Below, one piece after another: positions 51,001 through 64,000 of a stretch of 64,000 nt of DNA. The position numbers and the translations under genes were made by a program. Within the stretch, counting starts at the first letter, position 1; each line of letters opens with the position of its first letter. The notes under the pieces are model-generated. The model searched no databases, was not told where the DNA came from, and saw only the letters and a program-made list of their open reading frames with translations. The stretch lies in contig CM072894.1 in assembly GCA_037013685.1 (NCBI GenBank), forward strand, positions 10,046,841 to 10,110,840, in the 5' to 3' direction. The DNA is from Acridotheres tristis. Lineage: Eukaryota; Chordata; Aves; Passeriformes; Sturnidae.

Positions 51001-52441
51001 TCTTGTTTTTAAAGCAGATGACTCCCCATTTCCCAGAGCAGAGGCTTTTATGTAGTTGTGTGGGCTTGTGCTTGTTTTTCCCCAGATGCTGGTGCTTTTC
51101 CTGCCTGCTCTGATTCCTGTGGCTCCTTTTGCAGTAGCAAAAGCTGGGAAAGAGGGGAGCACCAGAGCCTGGAAGGCAGAAGCTGAGAAGCCTCCTTGGT
51201 TGGGGCAGTTGTGGCTTGAGCTGATGAGTCCTGAGAGCTGGGACACAGCCGCTGCCCTCAGTGCTGCTGTACAGTGCAGGCTGGTTTCCAGGTCAGGTAC
51301 ACTCACACGTGGGTGATGTCATGCAGCCAGCTCGGGTCTGCTCCTGGCCTTCTCAGCCCAGGACACAGAGCCAGCTGCCCCCTCTCCTGGGCTCTTCAGC
51401 CCACTCCATCTGCCTCTCCCATGGCATCTTGTACCGAGCATTTTGCAGTAGCTGAGGCACTCTTAGCGTCTGTCACATGTACAAAGCACTGATTCCATGA
51501 CTGCTATATGAGTTTTTGAGAATGTTTGAGGGAAAAAAGTTGTAGCCTGCAAAATTACTCTCCTTGTTGAGGAAAAAGTGTCACAGACTGCCAGGAGGTT
51601 AATCACTTGAGCAAAGAAGTTGGGATCTGCGTGAATCCCAAGAGCATGGGGAGTAACTCAAAGTTTGAGTTATGTTGACTGTGATTCAGATTTATTGTTC
51701 TCATACAGACATGCTTTGACAGTCTGCAGGCAGGTTTTTCTGGGCTATTTGTGCTTTGGTGGGTCAGCACATACAAAGTCTAGAAACAATACCAAGAGGT
51801 ACTTGTATGTTGATGGTAAATATCCAGATAGTTAATATGCCAACATGCCGGCTTATTTATAGACTAAACACGGGAAAAAGAGGATAAAAGTGGTGTTTAC
51901 TGTTTTAGTCTTCTACTGAAGGGCAAAACACTCAAATGTTTGAGTTAATTCTGCTCTGAAATGCGCATGTGTTTTTAAATCTTTTTTTTTTGCTGCCCAT
52001 GATAAAATTTTGCCCCTGCTGTCCTAAGTCTGTCTGTTCTGTCTGACTAGGACTCCAACTATTAGTACATGCCACAAGACATCAAGTGGTTACATTTTCA
52101 CGGATCGTTTCAGCTCTCAGCCATGAGTGTATCTGTTAATTATCCTGCATTTTAATTAATGCTGATTAGATATATCAAGAGAAGTTTGCCGAATGCAGAA
52201 GGCATACAATTATTAAATTGCTAATGCAGTTCTCTCTTTGGGGAGACGTCCACAATTTTATGATATGGTTGTGATCAATGTTAGCTCTAGTGTACTGATT
52301 TTATGCAGCAGAACTGTGCAGAAATAGCACTTTTAGGAAGAAAAACTACCTGTCAGACAGTGATTGATATTCTATAGCACCTTAAACAGAATTTATAATG
52401 ATCTTTGGAAGAACTAGGTCCATTCCCAGCCTTAATTTAAG

Positions 52442-52525
52442 GATTATTATAGTGATTATATAATAGTAATATAGTAATTATTGTTATAGTTATTATTATT
52501 ATAGATACTATAATTATTATTAAAT
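52442..52525. repeat. ATT/TAT-rich low-complexity repeat
   Basis: Over about 85 bases nearly every base is A or T, arranged as imperfect TAT, ATT and TAATAT units with occasional G. It is probably a degenerate trinucleotide repeat. Confidence 0.75.
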
Positions 52526-55004
52526 GTTTTTGAATGGATACTCTACTGTATCGTAAAATCCTGAGATATTTATATGCGTCTTTGCACATCAGTTCTTTTT
52601 CCTCCAGTTAGGCAAGAGCCATGGCTTTGTTCCTTGGCATGCTGCAGAGTGGACAACAGAGCAGCACAGCAGCATCTTAGGAACCTTATATGTAATTAAG
52701 CATAATGGGAACAATATATTCTGCCACATATTTAATAGTTGCTGAAGGATTTGCATGACAATTTACACTATCTAGATCTCAAGTGAGAACATGATGGATT
52801 CATGAGTCCCCACAAAGCTGCTGTGTTCTATGTAACATATATTTTATTCACTGTAAGTGTCAGGCTTTCCTCTGACCCCCAAAAATTCCTGATACTGTAT
52901 CTCCCTCCTTTTCCCAGCATATCTCTGTAGACATAAGCACATTAGTGCTCAATTTGTGAAACTTCAAAAATTGATGGAATATAAGCCATAGCGTCTTAGA
53001 AACAAATTCTTGTGATTTGCTGTCATCTTCTGACAGTGATAGTCCAGCAAGAGCAATAGGCAGGAGTGGTTTGTGTGGCTTGGAGTTTTCATGCCTGCCT
53101 TTAAATGCAGGGCTCACTGTGTTATTCCATATCAACTCACCTCATGTCTACTCATACCCATTTCGATAAATGTATTTTGAATGTGATTACCCCAAAGGTT
53201 TTTTTTCCAGAAAGGTTAAATATCTTTCCTGCTCTCTAGTCCCCACATTGTTTGCATTTGCTTTGCTGATGTAGTTCAGACTTTTTAACTAAGAGCAGCG
53301 TTTCAAACTTTTAAACCTTTCCAGACTGCATCCCTGGCTACTTTTGAAGGATCTGCTGCCTTATGCCAAGACATGCTCAGCTGCAGTGGAGATTTTCTGA
53401 GCCAGTCAGTCTGTGATTGAGTGGCAGATTTTACAAACGTGAAGAAATGCAGAGCTGTTCTAATAATTCACATAGTGATTAGATCAGCTTGGTCTCTCAC
53501 ACATGAATTGAAGGACAAAAAGGAGAAAATTAATAAAAAACAGCTGGCTTTCTGAGAGTGCTAGAGACAAGGTGAAGAGGGCCATCAAGGTCAACATCTA
53601 TTTAGTCCTGTTAATACCGACCTGCTTACTTTGAAGCAGCTAATTTAAAAGTAGAGAGAAAGATGAGGGAGGAGGTAGATTTAGGTTTTTCTTTATTGTA
53701 ACTGAGAAGGAGCCTAGAGAAGCCACACAGGAGCACAGCTTGTTCCCAGGACCTTCGTGTACTCTGAGTGCAGTGGTGAGTGCACTGAAGGTCTCCCAGC
53801 TTCAGGGCTGGTTCCAGGACAAAGTCTGTGCTCCTGGCTCTCAGGACAGGCTCCAGGGCTCTTCTGTATATGGAGGTGTTGAAAGATTTTTCTGGGATAG
53901 GGGATTTAGAGTCCTTTGAATGATCTTGAGTTACAAGTTAAAGAGGTAAGTGTTGTGCTTCACATGCCAAGCTGTTTTGATCAGTGTATTTTGCAAACCA
54001 AGGAAACCAAACCATGTGATTATTAGGCAGGATAGGCAGATCTTTCTTGTACCTAGCAAAGTGCTGTTCTCTACTGATTTGGTTGATAAAGGCCTCCTCC
54101 ATAAATGGTGAATGCACTGGTTTTTGTTTGTTTTGCCCAAGCCCAAAGACAAGAACTAGGGCTCTTTAACAGACCGTCTTTGTGGATTTTCTGTTGTATC
54201 TGGTGATGGAAACTTCTCGAGTAGCTTCAACACTGTGTATTAGAGTAAAAGGAGTGTAATCCCAGTCCATCAGGAGTACTAGTTAATCAGCTGGACTATC
54301 CTGTTATTCTTGGCCCTCAGCCATGCTGCCAGAGCTTTGCTCCAGGGAGGATGTAGTGAGTGATCTCAACAAGTACAGCATGACCTCTCTGGGTACCTGG
54401 CTATTCCCTGCAAGTTTTTGAAGCCCTAATGGTGTTTCTGACAAGCTCTCTATTTTCTTGGCCAAGGAAAATTCTGAGACATGAGTTGGATTTAGAGCAA
54501 GCTAAATATTTGTGTGTGTTTAAAATATATGTGAAGGCCACCCAGGTACTTAAATCTTCAAATATCAACTGCTGGCAATAGCAGGGACTAAGCAGAGAAC
54601 AAAGATTACCAGGGTTCACAGCTCTTGATGATCTCCTTCATGATCCTCTGAGTTTCTGTAGGGCATGAAGTCCCAGGATAGCATGACAAAGAGAAGAGAC
54701 TTTGTCCCCTGTTAATCATTTATTGCTGGGGTTTTGTCAAATAATGCCACAGCAGGAATGTTTCACTGACTGGCAAGGAATGATTGTCCAGACATTCAGA
54801 TCAGGCAGTCTGTGTTTATTTGTCCAGGCACAAGGACCCACATGGGCCTGCACTTGCCTGCCTGCAGTGCTGGTAGGAGGAGCAGCACTCACCTCCCCAT
54901 GCCACACAGCCCCTGCAGAACCAAAGCAAATTAATAGTTTCTGTTCTTCCAAGGAGCACATACAGTTTCCTCTCTTTTCTCCAGTCTTTACCACCTATTT
55001 GGGT

Positions 55005-55060
55005 TAAAAAAAATAGGACTGGAAGGGCCTGTGAGAAGCTGAGTAGTTTCTCCTGCTGAT
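55005..55060 (-). mobile_element. Old CR1 LINE 3' end fragment
   Basis: The + strand reads ATAGGACTGGAAGGGCCTGT and then GAGAAGCTGAGTAGTTTC and TCCTGCT. This is close to the reverse complement of the conserved CR1 3' end ('...ctagatgacctc...ggtcccttccagtcctat'). The element is therefore on the - strand with its 3' end at the lower coordinate. Only the terminal 50 or so bases are recognisable; a tail of short repeats is not preserved. Confidence 0.6.
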
Positions 55061-56179
55061 AAATATTTAGCAGTTGTAGATCTAAGCTCTGCTCAGATAT
55101 TTGGCATGGAAGGTGCTTGGTATGAGGCTGTACTGTTTTCCATGGTGATACTCAGTACCTGGCAGACCCAGGGACCCAGCTGGCTGTTGGGGAAAGAGCT
55201 GATAGCCAGAGTCATCTGGGCAGAAATGTGTGTTTCTGCCCGTTTTCTCACTTCACTCTTCTTCCTTCAGCGCCACGGCTCTACTCCTACAGGTGTTTCA
55301 TAATGGTGAGTTTAGGGACAAGACCCTCCTGCAGTCACTGTGGACCCAAGTGTATGACAGACCAAAAATGAAGGGTCACTGAAGTTCATCCAGAAAACAA
55401 GTACTGTAAGGTGCCTTCCTTTGATATAAACACTTTTTTTTTTTTCCCCCTGTGATACAAAGTTCTACAATTCAGGTCTAAATATTACTCCTTCAGTTCC
55501 ATTGGAATGGGTTTGTATTTGTGCACGTGCATGTTTGTATTCAGGAGGTAAGACAGGCCATCTAATATATGTGCAAAACAACAGTAACTTTAACACAAAA
55601 GGAAGAGATGAAAAAAATGAAAGGTGGTATGAAAGTCCCTGAGTGATACCTTTCTGAGTTCTTGAATTTGACTAAAATAGGCCAGAGATGGATCACAAGC
55701 AATCTTGTGGTGTCTTTTACTTGAAGTGATGTGACAAATTGCCAAAAGCCATGGATCTGCTGCCAGGGTGCTGTTTGTGCATACAGGGTGAGATGCATCG
55801 TGCTGTGGTGGGAGACAGGGCCAGGAGCGTGTGGGGTCACTGTGTCTGATACTCCCTGTGCCAGGGCCACCTCAGCAGCATGGGCTTTGAGCCCAAACAA
55901 GGGTTGGCACACTGAGGTACTATGCATAGAGAAACACTTTCAGTGTCACTTCACAAATGGAGGCTTTTCAAGATGTTTGAAAGGCAAAATAGATGCCCAG
56001 CTCTCTCTCTTGTGTAGGCTGGCAACTCAGCAAAGCCCTCTGCTTGGTTGTCTGTTCTAACTCCATTACCACTCTGTGCCTCACTGTCATCTCAGTCTTT
56101 ACTGCTTCTTCCTCTCCCCAGCCTCAAATCCCATTCCCTCTGCATTGGCCCAGTTGTATCATCTAAATCATGCCAGTGT

Positions 56180-56206
56180 GGGGGGCGAACCACCTGTGAC
56201 CCCCCC
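56180..56206. repeat. G6...C7 inverted repeat
   Basis: Six G (56180-56185) are followed after a 14-base spacer by seven C (56200-56206), giving a potential GC-only hairpin in an otherwise AT-leaning intron. No function can be assigned. Confidence 0.5.
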
Positions 56207-58938
56207 TGCCTTGATTTAGACTAAGATCTCCATGGCTCTAATGCTGTCCCTCACCAAGATGCAGTTCCTGGGAGTTACTCCTCTATATTTTATACCAACT
56301 TTGCCCTTAGGTAGCTGTGTGGGACCAGCACTGCCGTGCTTGTGCCTTTGGGGCAGACCCATGACAGGCTGAGCCCCATCTGTGCTGCCCACATCACTCT
56401 TCCCTACCAGCCTGGCAGGGATTTTGTCACCTGGGTGTGAAGGCCAGCTTCTCCTGAGGGGATGTGTCATTCAGTGCAAAGACTCTGCAACTGGAAATGT
56501 AATTAATAATGTTCAGGTGGAATACAAAGAGAGTTTGTTCTCTGAAAGCTGTTTTGGGCAGCAGCAAGATTATCATCTATGAAGAGGTTATTTGAACAAT
56601 CAGCAAGTAGAATAACAAATTTCTTGAAGATGCTCATCTTTTGAGGAAAAGTAGCTACTCCTGCACGTGTGTGCTTGGGCAGAACTGCAGAACAGTGCTG
56701 GAAAGTTGGTACTACTAAGGGGAGGCAGTGGGAAGAGGAGGGATGTTGTGAAGGAAAGGTGGATGAATGTAGGTGGTTCCCTACTGAAGGAGGATTGCTC
56801 GGGTATAAAAACTGGGCCAGTTTTTACTGACTGCTCTCAGGAAGAGACAGTGCAGGCAGAAACTGCAGGTGGCATAGGAACTTAGGCAACTTCTGCCACC
56901 ACCCCCTCCCTCCCTTGCAGCCATGACGTTTTTATCTGAGACACGGATATTGAAGGCTGCTGTACGTGCAGTGGAGTTAATTAACACAACCTGGAACACA
57001 TGGAAATTGGGAATCTAGTTTGTGCCAATCTGACAATGTGACCTTGTTCAGAGGAATTAATAAGGCTGTAATGAAAGTACGATTTTCTGCAGAAATTCAC
57101 ACATTTCTTGCTTCTATCTGTCAATGGCTGTACTAACAAAGAACAAGAGAAAAAGACAGCTGCCTCTGTCAGGTGTTCTGGATTGCAGTGTAACCCAAGC
57201 CAAGCTGCCAGGGCACTGGTACTGATTTGCATGTGGCAAGAACATTAAGAGAAAATTGCTTGTACATTGCTTTTTCCCCAGCATTTGCTTATTTTTAAAT
57301 CTGTGTAGTGCCATTCTCTGGGATCTGTAACTGGGGCTCACCTGAAATGGTTGTGTTTGAATGGTGTGTGATAAGAGGTTTAACATCTTCTAAAAATTAC
57401 TCTTGTAATACATTTGGAACTCCTTACAGCTCCTGTCAGCAGATCACATACAGTTTCCCAGAGCTTACAAATGATGACAAGCTGACTGCCCCTTTTGTTG
57501 TGTGAATTACATGCCAGCATCTACAAAACCTGCTCCCTAGGGGGGAATGGGTATCTAATTTAAGATAGTTCCTCAGGGAGCTTAGGAGGTGATGAAAGCT
57601 GCTGATTGCTCCATTGGAACTTCTACCTCTGCAGTTGCTAAGATGGTGTTTGGGTTTTCCCTGGCACAGCCAGTGGCCTCAGTGAAATCCAGGCATGCCT
57701 TTTATAATGGAGCAGTACCTGGCCCTTGTGCTTGGCCGAAGCTGGGGGCTGGCATGTCTCTGTGTGAATGCCAAGTCCTCACCTTCTCCCTCCTGAGCAT
57801 TGATAGAAATCCTCTCTCCACATGTTAGAATGTGCATAATGCAATTGTTAGCCAAGACCTTTGATGACTTCTGTATTTGTATTTGTGTGAGTGTATGAGT
57901 CATGGGAGCCAAACTCTGAATCCATCAGGGAGTTATTTGCTGGCATGACCTTCCCTGTTTCATCGTGCCAGTCTAGATTCCATTACTGCCTCCTGACATT
58001 GAAAAGTCCACCACTACATATTCTGAAGGTTGTGGTAAAAGTAAAATGCTCTTTAACTCAATGGTGGTATTGATTAATTTTTGTTGTCAGGAGCAGTAGA
58101 AGGCTATGGAGTAAAGACTTCTGTGTTTACATGTGTGATTATTGGAAATATGGGTCTGCAGGGAGGGCTGGAACAGTGAAAAAGCCACAAACTGCATTAA
58201 GTGAAAGTTGTGGATGTTCAGTGAGACCAGGCATTTGCTCTGCAGTTATTCTTCCCTAGAGCTTATGGTAGACCCCATAAGGCCTAAATGTGGCAGGCAT
58301 TTCAAAAAACCTTGCATGGGAGCTAGGGAAATCAGAGACCCAAGTACCTGTGGGTGGAAGTAAGCTTTACTGTAGGGACTGGATTGGGAAACTGCAATCT
58401 TGTTTTTTGACAGCTGCAGTCTTCTCTTACCTAGGTCAGATGAATTCAAGTGTCAAGTGAAATCCGCAGGAGATAAAGGACACTCTTATGGGTCATTTCC
58501 CCAGGCACAGGTGGGATCCATTTGTGGAGAAAAGCAGAGACAAAACCAGTGATTCATGTGCTGAGGCAGCTGCTATTTATTTTTAGGTCACAAAAAGAAA
58601 AATATGGCATTTCTGATGTCAGAAAGGCTATTACGTGAGAGCAGATAGAGGAGTAAGTTAAAAATGCCTATTTAGTAGCTCTTTTCTCCAGTACCCTCTG
58701 TGTTACAGATAAGACATAGGTCTGGTATTGGCAGGAAGAGCCTGACTGATAGGCTGTGATTGCTCTGAATAGTAATAACAGAGGTGATAATTACATTTAA
58801 GTTCTCACTCTGTTCCCTGGGTTCCCACTCCATCGGGTGGTGACCTAGGAATGCTGGTGTATGTAGCAGTGGGGAGGGGCTGAGCCACATGAAGGCACAG
58901 AAAAGCGCTCCAAAAAGTGTTTTTAGCTTTTCAGGCAT

Positions 58939-58954
58939 TGGTGGTGGTGGTGGT
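58939..58954 (+). repeat. (GGT)5 trinucleotide run
   Basis: Five GGT units in tandem, at the edge of a G-rich stretch in intron 5. It is short and probably a simple slippage product. Confidence 0.7.
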
Positions 58955-61900
58955 AGTTGGACAACCTGAGTGGCCTAATTTAGCAGTCTGGGATAAAGGG
59001 GCTGGGACTGGAGGTTGCCAGCAGCAGCAGGACAGTTTCCTTAAGAGGATAGCTCAGTGGTCTGATGCTGGGTAGTCTAAACTCATCTTCTCCAACCCTC
59101 CCCAGTAACTGTGGAAGTATTATTATAGCTATCTGTAATAATGGCTTAAAGTTGAGTTCAGTTTGGCTGAAAAGCCTCGTATTTTCTTTGGCATAGCATT
59201 GTAATGGATTGTAAATTATGCTTATTCAAATTCCCTCATTGACATTTTGGGGCAATGAGTTTGTAAATGAATACTGCTCCTATCCTGCACGACTAATTTT
59301 TGTGCTTGGCTCAGTTTGCTGTGTGTTTCCATTCCCATCCTTCTAAAAAACAGAAGCAGAGGCTTCTCACTTCCACCTAGGCCTGTTTCTGACCCCTGCT
59401 GATTTTCTCCTCCCCTCTCAGCTGCTTCCTTTCAGTAGCTCTCTGCCTGCTGGGTCAGTCAGTGTTCTGCTTGCAAAAATAACCCTATCCACTCCTGTTT
59501 GTACTTAATTTCACATCTGCACTGGGAAGACAGGACTGGGATTCTCCCAGGGGAAACAAGCCCTGTTAGTGTGTGAGGCCCATGGCTTCTGTGCCCACAG
59601 GAGCCCCTTTAACCACTGGCTGGCAGAACATGAGCAGAGAGGGTGGCTCAGCTCTGCTTTTACTGAGCTTGCTGTCCAGCCTCACCAGCAAACCTGCCTT
59701 TGAGTGCAGGGCACCAGAATGACAGGGCTGATTCCTGGACAGGGGTGAAGCAAACCAGAGCATTTGCACAGGGATCCTATAAAAACCTCTTCCCTCCTTA
59801 CCACTAGTTCGACAGTGTTTTGTGTTACTTTTTTCTTTTGGCACTTAATCCTTACGTGACTTGGAGGCTTTGGTCTTAGCTTAAAGCTTTCTGCTTCAGC
59901 ATAAAGTTGTTGGTGGCCTGTGCTCCTTGTGAACAGGTTAGAAACTGGTTGCCCACAGCTCCTAGCATGGAGGGAGGAGAGGGGTGTCTTGTCCCATGTG
60001 GGACAGTAGGAATAGGGAGCTTGGATGGCTTCTGCAGATTCCCATGGACCAGTCAGCTGGTGGTGTTGGCCAGCAGCCACCACAGCAGCAGCATTTGCAA
60101 ACCACATAGTTGCTAAGGCACTCGTGCTTGTGGCAGGCAGAAAGGAGCAGAGCCTTAGGAGCTGCGTGTGAGAGCAATGCTGAAGATGCTCTATCCACAA
60201 ACACTCTGCTGTGACTGGCACAATTTGATTTCATATTGATTAGATTATTTCAGTTAGCATTAAGCACAGCTGTAGGTATTTTTTTAGCTGGTATCTCCAG
60301 CAATTCAAAGGAGAAGAGGGACTGTGTGACATTGCTGCAACACTGCCTCTCTCGCTCCCCCCAACAAAACCAGCCCAGGTGCGTGTTGTCTTCAGTCAAA
60401 ACAGTCAGCTCAGAGTTGGCCACTAAACCCTTTCCAGGTTCTGATGAACTTAAGGGACATCTTGTGGCTACACTGCAATGAAGGGACGTGATTTTGATGT
60501 TAACTGTGTGCTTGCAGCCTGTGCGTCTGAGTCAGCGCTGAGGGCACCAGGGAGCAAGGGGTGCCAGCCAAATGTTTTGCTTGGGCGTTGCCTTTCATAG
60601 GTCTTTCATTAGCTGCAAAACATCTCTTTTCCTGCAGCTAGTCCTTTTACTCATAAGAATCAAATGCAAAAAAAAAAAAATTGTGCACTTTCTGTCTCCT
60701 CTTTCTTCCCCTTGTTTTGTTTTTCTGGGACTGTCTGGACTTTACTGGAGTTACCAGTTAATGCTGGAACTGGTACCTGTGAGAAATTGGGTTTTGTGAT
60801 GAAAGGAGGACTAAAAAATAAGTGCCTGGACATACAGCTTCAATTTGTATTTCACACCTGCGTATCAAAAATAAACAGTACCCAATTTTTTTCAGAGATG
60901 TGGGGTTTTCTTAATATTAGTTGTGCACTCCTGGGCTTCCAGCCGGCCCTGTGATTTTAAACTTATCACCAGAAAAAAAGACACATTCCTAGCATGGAGA
61001 GGTTGACAGCAAGAGTCTATACATTTGTGGCTGTGCTTGCAAACTGTCTGCCTGATGTTGTGCCTGAGAGACACACAGGCAGCTGAACAGCTCAGCACAT
61101 GGCTAACATCAAATTAATGGCATTATTTCTAAAAGCAAATTCCTGCTGCAGCACAGTTACAGTCAATGCTCGCATTCATTGCTTTTGACAGCCTGATATA
61201 ACATAATTTAATTTAAATGCCCATGTGAGACAGAAGCATAGGCATTTATTTAAAAAATAAAAATAAAAGTCTGCTCTTTTTATACATAAAATTCCTGCTT
61301 GAAGGAATAAATTAGTAGCCGTACAGTGCAATTGATTTGCAAGAGCCCCTGGATTTCAGTGAAGAACTCTTTTTAAAGATCAAAAGGGAAGGCTGTAGCA
61401 TGAGTGCATTTGTCACTTAGGTGCTCAAACAAATGCTTGTTGTTAATTCTTTGTCAGGCTTTGATCGAGGGTTTGGGGGGCACTCAACTGAGTTTGAGAG
61501 CAAGCTGGCCGTGTATGTCCTTCGCCTTTGTCTTGTTAGGCAAATTCTGTAAGAGAATTACAAATACAGACCCTCTTTCCTAAGTTGCCATGGCTGCACA
61601 AAGCAGTGATATCCTCGTGCTGGCAAGGCCAGCAGCCACAATCAGAAGGTTTTCTAAGTATTTGTTCTTTGGTAATTACCTGACTGTTCTCATTGAGGTT
61701 CTCCTTGTTTGTTCATTTCCACCTCCCGGGCTGCTCTCAGTGTTGTGTTTGGCTGTGTCACATAATTTGGGAATATACAAGGAGTGGATCGGCAGTTTTG
61801 TAATAACTGGGGAGCCTCGCCCAATGTGGTGGCTGTCTCTTGGTATTCAGCACAACCTTTCAGATTTTAACTGCACCTTTCCAACATCTGGAAAAGAAGG

Positions 61901-64000
61901 CAAGAAATAATATGAGTGTTTTTCAAGGGAGTGCCATACCAGCAGAGACAGACGGGGTTCCCTCTTCCCAACCATTTATATCATGCCACTTGCTTTGGGA
62001 TTGACTGCTTGGCTGTGCAATGAACCAGCCTCCTAGAAAACCAACCAGGCTCTTGCAGAACAGCTGTGTAAATCCCTTTACATCGTCCTCTCCAATGCAG
62101 ACCTTTGGAGTAAGATGCAAATGGCAAATTAAATTAGTGTAAAAGTTCTGGGTTTTGCATGGGATGGCCTAATACTGAACAACTGTCAGATTGGGAGTTT
62201 AAATAAAAGTAATTAAAATCAGATGGAACTGGTTTTAAGGTAATGTGAATATTGTTTTTAACACACCACATTTACATGGTTAGCATCAGGCTCCATCCCT
62301 GGGTCAGACTATCCACCTGCAGTCACATATCCACTGGGTGTGTACAGCCCATGGTGTGTAATGGCATTAGTGAGGTGAATGCTTCGTCTGTGTTACAAGT
62401 TAGAGCCATTCTAATTCCTGCCTACTTTGCTCATTATTTATACTAAAATTCTATTTATTGTAATATATTTAATAATTTTATTAACTTCCTCTGTGTCCCT
62501 TTGCTATGGTATCTGAGCACTGAGAGAGATCTGTTTCTCAAGAGGACCAGGCTGATCTACTGGAACCTGCTGGGTGCTTAGGACAAGCCATGGCTGAATG
62601 GGCTCTGTGCAAGTGCCACAATCCAGATTCCTGCCCACTTTCCCTTGAACTGCTAAGAGACCTTTCTGCTTTTACATGGGACCAGATTGTTTCAGAGTTG
62701 CCTTGTGAATTTTCCCAGCCACCTGGAGTCATGCTGATGTTGTCCTCTCCTGGTTTCACTGAAAAAGAGAATGTGCTTTGTGAATGGTATTTGCAGAGAT
62801 AGTTGCTCCTTAGCTCTTGTCTCAGCAGTTGTCCTTAGGTTAGGTGCTTTCTGGCAGGAGGCTGCTGACTGGCATGTGGCACCTTAGGACTGAGTGTCTT
62901 GGTGAGGCAGTGAGTGCCCTCAAGGCCTAGAGTGCTTCTTGCAGGTATAGTTTTGTTTTCGAGACTCGTGCAAATGGGATTTTTTTCCCTGAGTAAGGAG
63001 TAAAACAGCTGGGACATACAGAGCAGTCAGGGCTGGTTCTGTGCTTCCCAGTGCTTTTCCTGGGAAAAGGAGCTTGGGTTTCTACCTGCTCAGCCCCCTG
63101 TGCAATGAGAGACAGGCAGGAAAGCCTGGAGTCAGCATCCACAAGGCTGATTCATGAAGGAAATGGAGAAAAGATGACATGATGAATAATTTTAGATACT
63201 GAATTATTAGGAGATTGTTCCTGTTGGATGTCCATCTCCTCCTCTTTGTGATCATCCTCAGCCTTGTTCTCCAAGGCATCCCAGCTGCTGGCTGCAGTGC
63301 AATGAGCAGACCTGCCCTAGAGCTCTGACCTTGTTGCTTGGCACAACCTTAGATAATTTCGTCTGTTTTTTATTGTGTGACCTTGTGTCAAAACTGCACA
63401 CAATAATCTATTCCACAGTAGTTACGCTTTGCTGCTCTTGCTTACAGAGATTGAGCACTTTATATATAATGGTGACTGCCTTTCCCTAGGTGGATGTTTT
63501 CTTTTCCATCCATCTCAGATTTGTTCTCTACGTGATATAATTGATTCTCAGTTGTTTCCTTCTTGTAAATTTTTGCTAGGCTCTACTTTGGGAAATGGGA
63601 GAGAAGGTCTCTGGCTGTCAGTAACATGCTGATATACCAAAATGAGATGCTCAGTTTGATGTCTGAAATCACCAGCACATCCTGCAAAATGTGATGACTC
63701 AGGTCCCAGCGAGCACTCGGTCAGATCGCCTGATTTACTCAGTGTCAAAGCTGCTGCTGGTTTCAGCCAGGTAGCAGCAAACTCTTGTATTTGTTTTACA
63801 ATGGGTTAAGTGAGAAGCTCTGCCCAAAACAGAGACCTTAGATGATACACCAGTAGCACAAGGAATGCCATTTAAGTGCCATCTTTTATATTTGTGGCCT
63901 TTTTATTTTCCTGTCAGGAAGTGAATTTCTGCTGTGCAAGGGTTTAAAGATAAATTGGCAAGTAACATTTGGACCCTGCTTTTCCTGTGGTGTAACTCAT

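Larger units (their letters stand above)
48003..64000 (+). other. PLCL1: PLCL1 intron 5 (5' part), last exon not reached
   Basis: From the GTAAGC donor to the end of the window (16 kb) I find no sequence matching the expected last PLCL1 exon, so the intron probably continues beyond the window. The stretch is AT-rich with GC-richer patches near 48610-48850, 51060-51450, 54830-54930 and 59560-60200; the frames there (up to about 180 codons, - strand, 59682-60221) overlap others on the opposite strand and show no family features. It contains an ATT-rich repeat (52442-52525), a CR1 fragment (about 55005-55060), a (GGT)n run (58939-58954) and homopolymer runs at 55434-55445 (T) and 60668-60680 (A). 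That no other gene begins here is inference from the lack of recognisable exons. Confidence 0.7.

Noticed and set aside
59682..60221. 179-codon open frame on the - strand as a gene
   Set aside because: It overlaps shorter frames on both strands in a GC-richer patch, has an unremarkable composition rich in Cys, His and Ser, and shows no domain, start context or splice structure.
1..64000. CRISPR array, tRNA or rRNA genes, bacterial operon or phage content
   Set aside because: No regularly spaced repeats, no cloverleaf-like or rRNA-like sequence and no run of close-packed genes were seen on reading both strands; a formal tRNA or Rfam scan was not possible.

Overview
This window is vertebrate nuclear DNA, and one gene accounts for everything recognisable in it. 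It is AT-rich and CpG-poor. Long non-coding stretches are broken by a few short exons with canonical GT-AG borders. The only dispersed repeats I can recognise are old relics of the CR1 LINE family. I see no Alu, B1, L1 or other mammal-specific repeat, and repeat density is low. That points to a sauropsid, most likely a bird; this is inference, because the exon sequence alone would also suit other amniotes.

The gene is PLCL1 (phospholipase C-like 1, also called PRIP-1 or p130), on the + strand. Four internal exons are visible: 30265-32736 (824 codons: PH domain, EF-hand region, X domain, acidic linker, Y domain and C2 domain), 34912-35115, 44720-44795 and 47893-48002. Together they encode 954 continuous residues with consistent splice phases (0, 0, 1, 0). 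The first coding exon lies upstream of position 1 and the last coding exon lies beyond 64000. I found neither in the window, and the family length of about 1,100 residues leaves about the right amount for them. The protein is a pseudoenzyme: one of the two catalytic histidines and one acidic calcium ligand of PLC-delta are replaced, while the inositol-phosphate-binding fold and the C2 domain look intact.

Layout: 1-30264 is the 3' part of intron 1. It contains a GC-rich patch at about 5.5-6.4 kb, several hairpins and low-complexity tracts, a CR1 3' end near 21.6 kb, a decayed CR1-type reverse transcriptase on the - strand at 22.3-22.8 kb, and a short protein-like frame next to it. 30265-48002 carries the four exons and introns 2-4. 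A sharp GC peak lies over exon 3 and its flanks. 48003-64000 is the start of intron 5, with an AT-rich repeat, one CR1 fragment and otherwise nothing recognised.

I found no second protein-coding gene, tRNA, rRNA, CRISPR array or novel gene system. Most open frames outside PLCL1 are short and without family features. The most useful second-look items are the LINE relic with its neighbouring frame, the isolated GC3 jump in exon 3, the catalytic-site substitutions, and several AT-rich intronic blocks that could be regulatory.
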